Positions 1 to 7,932 of a stretch of DNA of 64,000 nucleotides are shown one piece after another. A model generated the notes under the pieces. That model had not been told where the DNA came from, did no database searches, and worked only from the letters and a program-made list of their open reading frames with translations. Position numbers and translations under genes: made by a program. The DNA lies in contig NZ_KE340376.1 of NCBI RefSeq assembly GCF_000413935.1, forward strand, positions 190,091 through 254,090, read 5' to 3'. The stretch comes from Acinetobacter colistiniresistens. Lineage in GTDB: Bacteria > Pseudomonadota > Gammaproteobacteria > Pseudomonadales > Moraxellaceae. How positions within the stretch are numbered: the first letter of the stretch is position 1; each line of letters opens with the position of its first letter.

Positions 1-345
1 TTCTTGGGTAATATGGATTTCCGTACCAACCAACACTTGTTTAAGTTGAACCGTGACTTGGATATCGCCAGGCAGGTTCGGGTCATCAAAACGATCGGTA
101 TAGCGCAAGCGTTCATTGGGAACCAGTTCGACATAGGTTCCACCAAAAGCATGCGAACGTCCCGTTGAAAAATTGGTAAATGACATTTTATAGCTCCCCC
201 CCTCTTGCGGATCAAGATGATGGACTTTTGCAGTGAATCCATGCGGTGGTAACCATTTGACCAAGGCATCAGGATCTAAAAAGGCTTTAAAAACCCGAGC
301 AGGTGGCGCATTCAACACGCGATGTAATTTTACTGTACCCGTCAT
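1..345 (-). CDS. SRPBCC (AHSA1-type) domain protein, C-terminus cut by window edge
   Basis: The reverse-strand frame opens at an ATG at 345 and is still open at base 1, so about 115 residues are visible. It begins MTGTVKLHRVLNAPPARVF and continues through a W-L-P-P-H-G-F stretch and a Y-V-E-L-V-P-N-E-R-L-R-Y-T-D-R-F stretch. Start-of-domain 'R-V-L-N-A-P-x-x-x-V-F' followed by 'E-L-V-P-x-x-x-L' is characteristic of the activator of Hsp90 ATPase homologue 1 (AHSA1) branch of the START/SRPBCC fold. These are small ligand-binding cytoplasmic proteins whose bacterial ligands are mostly unknown. Upstream, GGAGAAG on the reverse strand is a good ribosome binding site. It is divergent from ygfZ. The fold call is fairly safe; no specific function can be given. 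Confidence 0.72.
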   Translation of the reverse strand, partial: MTGTVKLHRVLNAPPARVFKAFLDPDALVKWLPPHGFTAKVHHLDPQEGGSYKMSFTNFSTGRSHAFGGTYVELVPNERLRYTDRFDDPNLPGDIQVTVQLKQVLVGTEIHITQE

Positions 346-533
346 TATTCTTCTCCAATCTTACTCTTCTTCTAATGGATCGATTTATCATAGCGATTTG
401 TTGTACAAATGCTATGCCTTCAATCGCTCATTTGAGCACGATTATCGAGAATCTAAAGCTGCTTTTTTGTGAAAAATGGCGCAAAATAACAATCCATATT
501 TTAGTGATCAGAACGCAGATTTAGGATTGATCT

Positions 534-1256
534 ATGAGCCAGCTTGCTTTTACTGCTTTTAGCTTAAATGGTGTAGATGCACAGAAATTTTTACAAGGTC
601 AGGTGACCATCCATGTCGAACGGATACCTGAAAATGAAAATCGCTATACCGCTATTTGTGATTTAAAAGGACGCATTCATTTTGGGTTATGGATTAAAAG
701 ACTAAGTTCCGAAAGCTTTGAACTCATTACGACCCAAGACCAAGCTGAGGAATTTGCTAAGCATATTAAAAAGTTTGGTGCTTTTTCTAAAATGAAATTA
801 GAACCAATCGGTATGGTTTACCCAACAGTAAACGGCATTCAAACTGAGTTTTCTTCAGCAGAACGCGATATCAATATTTGGCAAGTTCAGGCAATTCAGT
901 CCGGGCAAGCTTGGATCAGTCAAACGACAGAACACTTATTCCAACCACAAGAATTACGATTGCACCAACGCGATGGCGTACATTTTGATAAGGGCTGTTA
1001 TCTTGGCCAAGAAATCGTGGCACGTCTTTGGTTTAAAGCCAAACCAAAACACTGGTTGCATTTAATTCAAGCCAAAGGTGATCTACCTGCCCCGGCAACT
1101 CAGCTCAGCAAAGATGTTGAAGTGGTGAATAGTATTGCGTTTGAACAAGGCTATTTAGCACTTGTGATTGCCAAACCCGCCGCTTTAACAGAACTCGGTG
1201 TAACTGTTTTAGAGCTGCCTGAAGCACTGAATGGTGATGTCGCTCGACCACAGTAA
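534..1256 (+). CDS. ygfZ: YgfZ-family folate-binding protein (iron-sulfur cluster maintenance)
   Basis: The 240-residue product has the YgfZ/GcvT-like layout: an N-terminal 'FLQGQVT' segment (about residue 20), 'DLKGRI' (about 44), and the family signature K-G-C-Y-L-G-Q-E at about residues 149-156, whose cysteine is the conserved one of YgfZ. YgfZ proteins bind folates and help assemble or repair Fe-S clusters in enzymes such as MiaB; unlike GcvT they are not aminomethyltransferases. The protein is shorter than the roughly 326-residue E. coli YgfZ, mainly in the C-terminal barrel, as is usual in Acinetobacter. It stands alone and is closed by a strong hairpin terminator just downstream. Confidence 0.88.
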   Translation: MSQLAFTAFSLNGVDAQKFLQGQVTIHVERIPENENRYTAICDLKGRIHFGLWIKRLSSESFELITTQDQAEEFAKHIKKFGAFSKMKLEPIGMVYPTVNGIQTEFSSAERDINIWQVQAIQSGQAWISQTTEHLFQPQELRLHQRDGVHFDKGCYLGQEIVARLWFKAKPKHWLHLIQAKGDLPAPATQLSKDVEVVNSIAFEQGYLALVIAKPAALTELGVTVLELPEALNGDVARPQ

Positions 1257-1281
1257 TACTGTATTCTGCTCTTGATATCTC

Positions 1282-1317
1282 TATCAAAAAACCTCTGTTT
1301 CTAGAGGTTTTTTGATA
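1282..1317 (+). terminator. Rho-independent terminator after ygfZ
   Basis: Fifteen-base perfect inverted repeat 1282-1296 / 1303-1317 with a six-base loop and T/A-rich arms. The downstream arm carries six T residues. It lies 25 bases after the ygfZ stop. Confidence 0.8.
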
Positions 1318-1411
1318 TGCAGCCTTATTTAAAATAAAGTTTTATCGCTGTTCTTGTCGAAAGTTTAAATCAACGTTATTGTTCCTATATTCTCAACACA
1401 ATCGATTCCAC

Positions 1412-2143
1412 ATGAAAATAACGATCAAAACATGGTTATCCGCTATCACGCTTAGCCTTTTTGGCTTACAAACATTACATGCCGATAGCAAAGCACTCGA
1501 ACAAAATTTCAAGAAAAACTAACCTGATATTCCAGTAACGTCTGTATCTGCCTCACCCTTACCAGGTATTTATGAAGTCTATGCGGCTGGCAAAATTATC
1601 TATACCGATGAAACAGCCAAATACCTGTTTTTCGGCAACCTTCTCGATGTCAAAAACAAGAAGAATCTAACAGAAGATCGTTTGTCTGAGTTAACAAAAA
1701 TTGATGTTAAACAACTGCCACTTGATCAAGCAATCAAATATGTCAAAGGCAAGGGAGAGCGTATTCTTTATGTCTTTAGCGATCCTGACTGTCCTTATTG
1801 CCAAAAACTTGAACAACATATGACCTCAGTAGATAATGTCACCGTGTATTTATTCTTGTTTCCATTGAAGAGATTACATCCTCAGGCAGAAGCCGTTGCC
1901 AATAAAATCTGGTGCGCTAAGAATCAATATGAGGCTTGGGAGGATTATATGCTACACCGCAAGGCTCCCAAAAATACCACACAATGTGAAACACCAATCC
2001 AGAAGAACTTGGTATTGGGTCAAAAATTGCAAATTGATGGTACCCCAACTTTATTCTTACAAAATGGCACCAGACTCTCTGGTAGCCCACAAAACGCAGA
2101 ACAAATTGAACAGCTTTTACAAGAAGCCAGCAGCAAAAAATAA
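1412..2143 (+). pseudogene. dsbC: dsbC-like thiol:disulfide interchange gene interrupted by an in-frame stop
   Basis: One reading frame runs from the ATG at 1412 to the stop at 2141-2143 but contains a TAA at 1520-1522 (codon 37). Before the stop the frame encodes a clear signal peptide (MKITIKTWLSAITLSLFG, then LQTLHA). After it the frame continues without any shift as a DsbC/DsbG-type protein: N-terminal dimerisation region (about residues 38-80), linker, then a thioredoxin-like domain with the redox motif C-P-Y-C following 'FSDPD', and a cis-Pro segment 'DGTPTLFL'. Total length, 243 codons, equals an ordinary DsbC. The stop sits where the family normally has an aromatic residue in 'NFKKN-x-PDIPV', so a single Tyr (TAC or TAT) to TAA change explains it. 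A TTG at 1682 could restart translation, but only a cytoplasmic domain without export signal would result. DsbC family assignment is firm; loss of function is inferred. Confidence 0.85.
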
Positions 2144-2154
2144 AGTTAAATTTA

Positions 2155-2199
2155 GGAGCTTGTTGACTCTTTTGACACAAAAGACTCTCAAGCTCCCTG
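2155..2199 (+). terminator. Long imperfect hairpin after the dsbC-like pseudogene
   Basis: GGAGCTTG...CAAGCTCC outer arms with an inner CTCTTTTG/CAAAAGA-type stem and an ACA loop form a long near-continuous hairpin starting 12 bases after the stop codon. There is no long T tract, so efficiency is uncertain. Confidence 0.5.
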
Positions 2200-2389
2200 A
2201 CTTAAATGCTCATTAGTCGATTGATCTATATATTTTTTAATAAAAACAAAATACCGCTACCTCTTTTTCCCACTCCGATTTATACAAAATCCTTATTTAC
2301 ATTTTTGCCCAAACTTTTATGATGAGGGCAGCATATTGAGTTCTGCTATGCAAAGGATGAAAGCAGATCAACATGAAAGGAAAATAAAC

Positions 2390-3193
2390 ATGAAAAAATT
2401 GCTCATCGCGAGTTTAATTACTGTTGTTAGTCATAGTGCTTTCGCAGCAGACACAAAAACATCGACCATTAAACCTGATCCTATATTTACAAAAGCAACC
2501 CAACTTTACGAAGCAAAGGACTATGCTGCTGCCTTTCAAGAAATGCAACGTTTAGCCACAACTGGCAATCAACAAGCGATCTATAATCTTGGCTATATGA
2601 CTCAGCTAGGTCAAGGTACCGCAAAAGATGAGAAAAAAGCATTACAATATTATCAAGATGCATCAACTAAGGGCTATGGCCCAGCCAGCTTTAGTCTTGC
2701 GCAGGCCTACCACAAAGGCACGCTTGGCCTAGGTAAGAACCCACAAAAATATAAAGAATATTTAGAGAAAGCCTCGATTCAAGGCTCAGATGAAGCAACC
2801 GTTGAGTTTGCAGATCTCCTATTCCGCCAAGGAAAACCTGAATACGACCAACTTGCCATTCAGAAATTATTGCCTTTATTGAGAAAAGATTATTATCCTG
2901 CAAAAAATCTAAAAGCAGTGTACGACCTTGGTATTGGGGTGAAGAATAAGAATCCATTTATGCAACAGCAAGCGATTGAGAGCTTAAAGGATCTTGCCAA
3001 AAAGGATTATGCACCCTCTCTCATGATTCTGGGCAATATGCTTGCCAATGGCAGTATTATCGATCAGGATTTAGAGCAGGCAAAAAATATCTTTTCACGC
3101 TTAGCGGCAGTGGACTATCCAAATGCGAAAGAATCATTAGTCAAAGTTAACGAAGCCATTGCTGCGAAAAAAGCAGCACCAACTAAAAAATAA
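2390..3193 (+). CDS. Exported Sel1-repeat (TPR-like) protein
   Basis: The start is placed at ATG 2390, because AAAGGA lies nine bases before it and the product then begins with a signal peptide (MKKLLIASLITVVSHSAFA, cleavage before ADTKT). An upstream frame extension to 2336 would bury this signal. The mature 248 residues are built from Sel1-type helical repeats: 'AIYNLGYMTQLGQGTAKDEKKALQYYQDAS' class units near residues 77-150 with the A-x-x-x-L-G-x-x-x-x-x-G pattern, and weaker copies up to about 255. Sel1 proteins are scaffolds for protein-protein contacts, here in the periplasm; the partner is unknown. The C-terminus is Lys/Ala rich. A bidirectional terminator separates it from the convergent TonB receptor gene. 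Confidence 0.75.
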   Translation: MKKLLIASLITVVSHSAFAADTKTSTIKPDPIFTKATQLYEAKDYAAAFQEMQRLATTGNQQAIYNLGYMTQLGQGTAKDEKKALQYYQDASTKGYGPASFSLAQAYHKGTLGLGKNPQKYKEYLEKASIQGSDEATVEFADLLFRQGKPEYDQLAIQKLLPLLRKDYYPAKNLKAVYDLGIGVKNKNPFMQQQAIESLKDLAKKDYAPSLMILGNMLANGSIIDQDLEQAKNIFSRLAAVDYPNAKESLVKVNEAIAAKKAAPTKK

Positions 3194-3201
3194 AAAACCA
3201 A

Positions 3202-3226
3202 AAGCAGCACTTACAAAGTGCTGCTT
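3202..3226. terminator. Bidirectional terminator between Sel1 gene and TonB receptor
   Basis: Perfect 11-base inverted repeat AAGCAGCACTT / AAGTGCTGCTT with a three-base loop, lying between the ends of two convergent genes, with A/T-rich flanks on both sides. Confidence 0.75.
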
Positions 3227-3234
3227 GTTTTCAC

Positions 3235-5364
3235 TTAGAATTGTTTGCTGACTTTAATCCCAGCACTCCAATTACGCCCATCTGCGGGTTCAAAGAAGCG
3301 GTTGCTTCCTTCGTTAACAATCACCGAGCCTGCATAGTTTTTATCGAACAGGTTATCTACGCGTGCAAAACCATTCACTCCCCAGTCTGCATATTTCCAA
3401 GCATATCCAGTATACAATGACGCGACCGTGTAATTTGGTGCTGCATCACTATTAATATCATTGACATACACTTTATCCATATACTGCACATCTGCACCTG
3501 CATAAAAGCCCTGCTCAGGTTTCCAGGCTACACCAATAAAAGCTTGGCTCTTTGCGATTCCAGGAATTGCATTTCCCTCAGGAATTTCAGCAACTTTTCC
3601 AACCGCAGGAACTTTAGAATCAAAGGTCGCATCTAAATAGGCATAACTGGCATTGATGGCCAAATCTTTCCAAAGTGCTTTATTCCAAGCCAACTCAACA
3701 CCTTTGCGTAAAGTCTTATCTGCATTCCTAAAAGTTGCACGGCCACCAATATTTTCAGCTGCAACAATGTCATCCTTGGTTTGAATGTAGAATGTAGCCA
3801 AATTAAAATCACCTAACACATTTGAAGATTTTAGCCCCACCTCATAGTTATCACTTTTTGACGGTCTTAAGTCTAGCGTGCTGCTGCCACCTTTTGCAGG
3901 ATAAGCCATCTCAGTGAATGTTGGCGTTTCAAAACCTTTGGCATAACTTGCATAGAGTAAAGCTTCTGGAATAACTTGCCAACTTAGAGCCACTGAAGGT
4001 AATACTTCTTCATAGCTAGTTTTGCCACTATTATCCCCATTCAAACCAACAATATAATGATCTTTCGATTCGTAATGCACATTACTATAACGCACACCTG
4101 TATCTAGACGCATCGTTGGTAAAAAAGACCATGAAGCCTGTAAATAAGGATCGACATTCCACAAGGTATTACGCTCATCACGGCGCAGGGCTCCTTTTAC
4201 CCCTTTATCCCCAGTCTCATTAAAGTTTTGATAGCCTTGTCGACCTTCATTCATCGCATCAATTGCCACACCTGCACTGAACTGGGTATTCGGTAGTAAG
4301 TCCTTCCCTGTCCAGCGGAAGTCTGCACCATAATAATCACGTTTAAAATCAATTACTCCACCAGCTTGATACGGTGTCGCTGGATTTTTTTGAACCATAT
4401 CTGGAATCGATTGATATTGTGTTACTTGACGTTGCCCAATGTAGGCCATCGCATACAGTTCATTTTGGTCATTGATTGGTTTTGACCATGTAAGCCCTGT
4501 TTGGGTTTGATCAATCTTTTTACGTGCATTGTAATCCAAAACATTTTTTGCCACTTGTCTTGGATTCACTTCCCAATCTGCTCGTGTTAAGCCACCAGGA
4601 TCATCAGCATCAATCTTGACGTAGTTAGTGATCCAGTTAATCTTACTACCATCATCCAAATTCCACGTCAGTTTTGCATTGCTTAAAACTTTGTTTGCCC
4701 CGCTATGGTCTCGAAAACCATCGGTATCAAAATAAGATGAGCTAATCACATAACTCGGTTCATTTTGATTTTTAGCACCACCTTGCAACACAATACCCGC
4801 ACGATTCTTATTGTGGCTGCCTCCGGCATAACTCATTTCAATCGAGTCTTTACCCTGACCTTCTCTGGTTGTTGCCAGAATCGCCCCGCCCGATGAATTG
4901 CCATAAATCGAAGAAAATGGCCCTGTTAAGACTTCAATATGACTCAAACTGCTTAAATCAATATTTGAGGTTTGCCCCTGCCCGTCAGGCATCGTTGCCG
5001 GAATACCATCGGTATATAAACGAATGCCACGAACGCCAAAAGTAGAGCGCGCACCAAAACCACGCATTGACAGTTGCAAATCCTGTGCGTAGTTCTCACG
5101 ATTACGTAATTGAAGACTCGGAATTCCCTTCACAACTTCAGTTAAATTCACTTGTGCTGATTGATCGTTTTTAGGCATATCCACCCTAAAAATCGAGGCT
5201 GGTGTTTGCATATATGTGGTGTCGGTGCGTGTTGCTTCAACTTTAATTGATGGCAATTGCACAGCTTGCTCAGCATCAGATTCAATCGCCCAGACAGCGC
5301 TACTACCCACCCCCATACACATTGCGATGCAACTGTATAAGAGATTAATTTTCGGAGAAGGCAT
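3235..5364 (-). CDS. pqqU: TonB-dependent receptor of the YncD/PqqU type
   Basis: The 709-residue protein has a signal peptide (cleavage near VWA-IES), a TonB box region (LPSIKVEATR, about residue 38), a plug domain with the YncD hallmarks 'NYAQDLQLSMRGFGARSTFG' and 'DGIPATMPDGQGQTSNIDLS', and a 22-strand barrel ending in the usual aromatic residue (KVSKQF). Recalled E. coli YncD matches it over the whole length, including 'DDPGGLT', 'LRRDERN' and 'NIDPYLQ'-like segments and the C-terminal 'RVDNLFDK-YVGSVIVNE' region, so this is an ortholog rather than a generic siderophore receptor. YncD has been described as the outer-membrane receptor for the cofactor PQQ (PqqU). Use of PQQ fits the Gcd dehydrogenase gene at 23071-25476. 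Substrate is by homology only; a siderophore-like ligand is not excluded. Confidence 0.8.
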   Translation of the reverse strand: MPSPKINLLYSCIAMCMGVGSSAVWAIESDAEQAVQLPSIKVEATRTDTTYMQTPASIFRVDMPKNDQSAQVNLTEVVKGIPSLQLRNRENYAQDLQLSMRGFGARSTFGVRGIRLYTDGIPATMPDGQGQTSNIDLSSLSHIEVLTGPFSSIYGNSSGGAILATTREGQGKDSIEMSYAGGSHNKNRAGIVLQGGAKNQNEPSYVISSSYFDTDGFRDHSGANKVLSNAKLTWNLDDGSKINWITNYVKIDADDPGGLTRADWEVNPRQVAKNVLDYNARKKIDQTQTGLTWSKPINDQNELYAMAYIGQRQVTQYQSIPDMVQKNPATPYQAGGVIDFKRDYYGADFRWTGKDLLPNTQFSAGVAIDAMNEGRQGYQNFNETGDKGVKGALRRDERNTLWNVDPYLQASWSFLPTMRLDTGVRYSNVHYESKDHYIVGLNGDNSGKTSYEEVLPSVALSWQVIPEALLYASYAKGFETPTFTEMAYPAKGGSSTLDLRPSKSDNYEVGLKSSNVLGDFNLATFYIQTKDDIVAAENIGGRATFRNADKTLRKGVELAWNKALWKDLAINASYAYLDATFDSKVPAVGKVAEIPEGNAIPGIAKSQAFIGVAWKPEQGFYAGADVQYMDKVYVNDINSDAAPNYTVASLYTGYAWKYADWGVNGFARVDNLFDKNYAGSVIVNEGSNRFFEPADGRNWSAGIKVSKQF

Positions 5365-5569
5365 GAAGATTCCTTATTTCTCAAAATTTCAAAAATGACT
5401 CTAAAATGTAAGAATTTGATTATTTTATATTGATCTTACCTATTTAACTTTTACAGCCATCATCAAGAACGTTACCGATCTGCATTGGCAAATAAAATTA
5501 AATACCGTCATAATTGTAAGTGAAACATTTACCCTCATTGTATTGTTGTTGAAACAACTTGAGCTCTAT

Positions 5570-6391
5570 ATGCCTGAACTTCCTGAAGTTGAAACCACCA
5601 AAACCAGCCTTCTCCCTCTTTTAGAGCAACGTGTTCAAGCAGTCACCGTATTGAATGCGAGTTTACGCTGGCCAATTCCCAACGATCTCGACAAACTGGT
5701 TGGACAACGTCTAACGCAACTGAAACGCCGCTCTAAATATATTCTGGCCGAATTTGAACAAGATCAAATGCTCTGGCATTTGGGTATGTCGGGCAGCTTC
5801 CGTTTGTGTCAACCCAATGAAGCGCTGAGAAAGCATGATCATCTGGTGATTGATTTTGAGGATTTGCAACTCCGCTATCACGACCCACGTCGCTTTGGCT
5901 GTATTTTGTGGTTAGATCAAGCCAATCAAAGCAAACTGATCGACACACTCGGTCCTGAGCCACTCAGTGAAGATTTTAACGCGACTTACTTACGTGAAAA
6001 ACTGAGTAAAAAGAATGTCGGCATTAAAATTGCTTTGATGGATAACCATGTGGTGGTTGGTGTCGGCAATATTTATGCGACCGAAAGTTTATTCAACATC
6101 GGGGTTCACCCAGCCCAGCCAGCTTCAACGCTGAGCAAAGCACAGGTAGAAAAACTGGTCATTGAAGTTAAACGCATCTTAAAACAGGCGATTGACCTTG
6201 GTGGCTCTACCTTGCGTGACTATAGCAATGCCATGGGTGAAAATGGTTATTTTCAACAGACGCTTTTGGCCTATGGGCGTGCAGGCGAAATGTGTGTAAA
6301 TTGCGAAACCACCCTGGAAAACTTGAAGCTCGGTCAACGTGCCAGCGTATTTTGCCCGCAATGCCAACCATTGAAGTTTAAAAAAGCTTAG
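5570..6391 (+). CDS. mutM: Formamidopyrimidine-DNA glycosylase (Fpg/MutM)
   Basis: The start is ATG 5570 because mature Fpg must begin M-P-E-L-P-E-V-E, with Pro2 as the catalytic nucleophile and Glu3 as the general acid; an upstream ATG would add nine residues and abolish activity. The 273-residue enzyme removes 8-oxoguanine and formamidopyrimidines and nicks the abasic site. Visible parts are the N-terminal beta-sandwich, 'GRRF'-type 'DPRRFG' loop (about 105-110), the helix-two-turn-helix 'VVGVGNIYATESLF' (about 163-176) and a C-terminal zinc finger C-V-N-C...C-P-Q-C. The next gene, ppiC, lies 32 bases downstream and may be co-transcribed. Confidence 0.95.
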   Translation: MPELPEVETTKTSLLPLLEQRVQAVTVLNASLRWPIPNDLDKLVGQRLTQLKRRSKYILAEFEQDQMLWHLGMSGSFRLCQPNEALRKHDHLVIDFEDLQLRYHDPRRFGCILWLDQANQSKLIDTLGPEPLSEDFNATYLREKLSKKNVGIKIALMDNHVVVGVGNIYATESLFNIGVHPAQPASTLSKAQVEKLVIEVKRILKQAIDLGGSTLRDYSNAMGENGYFQQTLLAYGRAGEMCVNCETTLENLKLGQRASVFCPQCQPLKFKKA

Positions 6392-6423
6392 GCTTATTCA
6401 AATATCCCCAAGGAGAACAAATC

Positions 6424-6714
6424 ATGCAAACTGCGATTGTTCGACATATTCTCGTCAAAGATAAAGATTTAGCTGAGCAGCTAAAAAAGCGGATTCAGTC
6501 TGGTGCTGATTTCAGCAAAGTCGCCAAGCAATATTCAACCTGTAACTCAGCTAAACGCGGTGGTGAACTCGGCGAGGTGAAAAAAGGTCAGTTGGTGCCT
6601 GTCATCGATAAACTGGTCTTTAGCGCAGCAGAACGTATTTTACATGGTCCGATTAAAAGCCAGTTTGGTTTTCATTTGGTTGAAGTCAAATTCCGTATGG
6701 GCAGTTTGAGATAA
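6424..6714 (+). CDS. ppiC: Parvulin-type peptidyl-prolyl isomerase
   Basis: A 96-residue single-domain parvulin without signal peptide. It has the family signature 'A-x-x-x-S-x-C-x-S-A-K-R-G-G-E-L-G' (YSTCNSAKRGGELGEV, residues 36-51) and the closing 'GPIKSQFGFHLVEV' segment with the conserved Phe/His pair. Length and sequence match E. coli PpiC (93 residues), a cytoplasmic prolyl isomerase. A strong AAGGAG lies upstream. It follows mutM closely on the same strand. Confidence 0.9.
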   Translation: MQTAIVRHILVKDKDLAEQLKKRIQSGADFSKVAKQYSTCNSAKRGGELGEVKKGQLVPVIDKLVFSAAERILHGPIKSQFGFHLVEVKFRMGSLR

Positions 6715-6723
6715 TCGGTCTAC

Positions 6724-6751
6724 TTGAGCTTAAATTTAGATTTAAGCTCAA
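6724..6751. terminator. Hairpin between ppiC and the convergent cyclotransferase gene
   Basis: Perfect 12-base inverted repeat TTGAGCTTAAAT / ATTTAAGCTCAA with a TTAG loop, ten bases after the ppiC stop. No U tract follows, so its role as a terminator is only likely by position. Confidence 0.5.
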
Positions 6752-6775
6752 CAGCCAGTTCCGAGAATAAACCTT

Positions 6776-7108
6776 TTAATCCTGCGGCCTCATCACATAG
6801 GTCCATGCCAATGTCATTTCACCATTAGACAACTGAACCTGAGTCTTTACACGTTGATATTGTATCCCTTCAAAATCATCCAGCATTTGCCAATGCTGTT
6901 TCAATTTCTCGGTACTAAACACATATCCCCCAACCAGTGGATCTGCTTCATTCAGAACGATGGCAGGCAAGCCTTCATCTGGCCCCCAATCTAGAATATG
7001 AATCGTGCCATGCACCGAAGCTTGCTGCCAGTCTCCACCGATTTCTCCCAAAATATGGGCATTTTCTCGATTTGGGCATAATGTACCATATACAAATAAT
7101 CGGTTCAT
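6776..7108 (-). CDS. Gamma-glutamylcyclotransferase-like (AIG2/YtfP) protein
   Basis: A 110-residue protein beginning M-N-R-L-F-V-Y-G-T-L, the phosphate-loop-like 'YGTL' signature of the gamma-glutamylcyclotransferase fold. Further family marks are 'LPAIVLNEADPLVGGYVF' and an acidic 'LDDFEG-Q-Y-R' segment (about residues 76-86), where the glutamate of the fold's catalytic position is found. Such proteins cyclise gamma-glutamyl amines or are uncharacterised. The exact substrate is not readable. It is convergent with ppiC. Confidence 0.78.
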   Translation of the reverse strand: MNRLFVYGTLCPNRENAHILGEIGGDWQQASVHGTIHILDWGPDEGLPAIVLNEADPLVGGYVFSTEKLKQHWQMLDDFEGIQYQRVKTQVQLSNGEMTLAWTYVMRPQD

Positions 7109-7214
7109 GTTGGTTGATCCCTCTCACAATATGCACAGCATCTTAAAATGAAAGCAGCATTTTTTCTATGAAAAATGACGATTTTTACATCACGATCCTG
7201 TTCCAATAAGCAAT

Positions 7215-7241
7215 AAAAAACGGCACCTCAGATGCCGTTTC
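7215..7241 (-). terminator. Terminator of mscL
   Basis: On the reverse strand AAACGGCA / TGCCGTTT encloses a seven-base loop and is followed by a run of T residues, 15 bases after the mscL stop. Confidence 0.8.
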
Positions 7242-7255
7242 TTATTCGAGCTAAC

Positions 7256-7687
7256 TTAGCCTTGTTTTTTTAATTCATCACGAATTTCACGTAACAATTG
7301 AACATCTTCAGGTGTTGCTTCTGGCTCTGGTGCAGCCTCTTCTTGTTTACGAATACGGTTCATCACTTTCACCAACAAGAACACAACCCATGCTAATAGC
7401 AAGAAGTTAATCAGGATCGTTAAGAAGCTACCATACGCAAAGACATTCAGTCCTGCATCCTGTGCCGCTTTCAACGTCGTCACATTGTTCGGGTTATCAC
7501 CGAGGATAAGGAACCAGTTGGTGTAATCTACATTGCCACCCAAGATCCATGAAATCACCGGCATCACAATATCTTTCACCAATGAATCAATGATTTTACC
7601 GAAAGCGCCACCAATGATGACACCAATCGCTAAATCCATCATATTGCCTTTGATGGCAAATTCTTTAAATTCTTTAATAATACTCAT
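7256..7687 (-). CDS. mscL: Large-conductance mechanosensitive channel MscL
   Basis: The 143-residue protein starts [20 protein letters not shown] and keeps the glycine-rich pore-lining first helix ([17 protein letters not shown], about residues 22-38), a periplasmic loop (about 50-75), the second transmembrane helix (about 80-105) and a charged cytoplasmic C-terminal helical bundle ([12 protein letters not shown]). MscL opens under extreme membrane tension and releases solutes in hypo-osmotic shock. Length is ordinary. The gene is monocistronic with its own terminator. Confidence 0.96.
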   Translation of the reverse strand: MSIIKEFKEFAIKGNMMDLAIGVIIGGAFGKIIDSLVKDIVMPVISWILGGNVDYTNWFLILGDNPNNVTTLKAAQDAGLNVFAYGSFLTILINFLLLAWVVFLLVKVMNRIRKQEEAAPEPEATPEDVQLLREIRDELKKQG

Positions 7688-7880
7688 CTATAACTCTCCA
7701 GAGTTGAATTTGATCGCAACCTGTTTTTGCATTGTTTATTACACAGGTGCCGTTATCCACATAATGCTGATAATTTAATATTTTTATCAAAAAAAGAAAG
7801 TTATTTCACACTTTAACAACACTTTTTATTTTCATAAAAATATGTCTTTAAGCATGTTCCTCCCATCAGATTTATGCAAT

Positions 7881-7912
7881 AAAAAACCGCTAAATGAATT
7901 TAGCGGTTTTTT
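7881..7912. terminator. Terminator of typA
   Basis: A-tract, AACCGCTAAA / TTTAGCGGTT stem with a short loop, then a T tract. Twenty bases after the typA stop on the reverse strand; symmetrical, so it could work both ways. Confidence 0.85.
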
Positions 7913-7932
7913 CATTTTTCAGTGAAGAAAAA

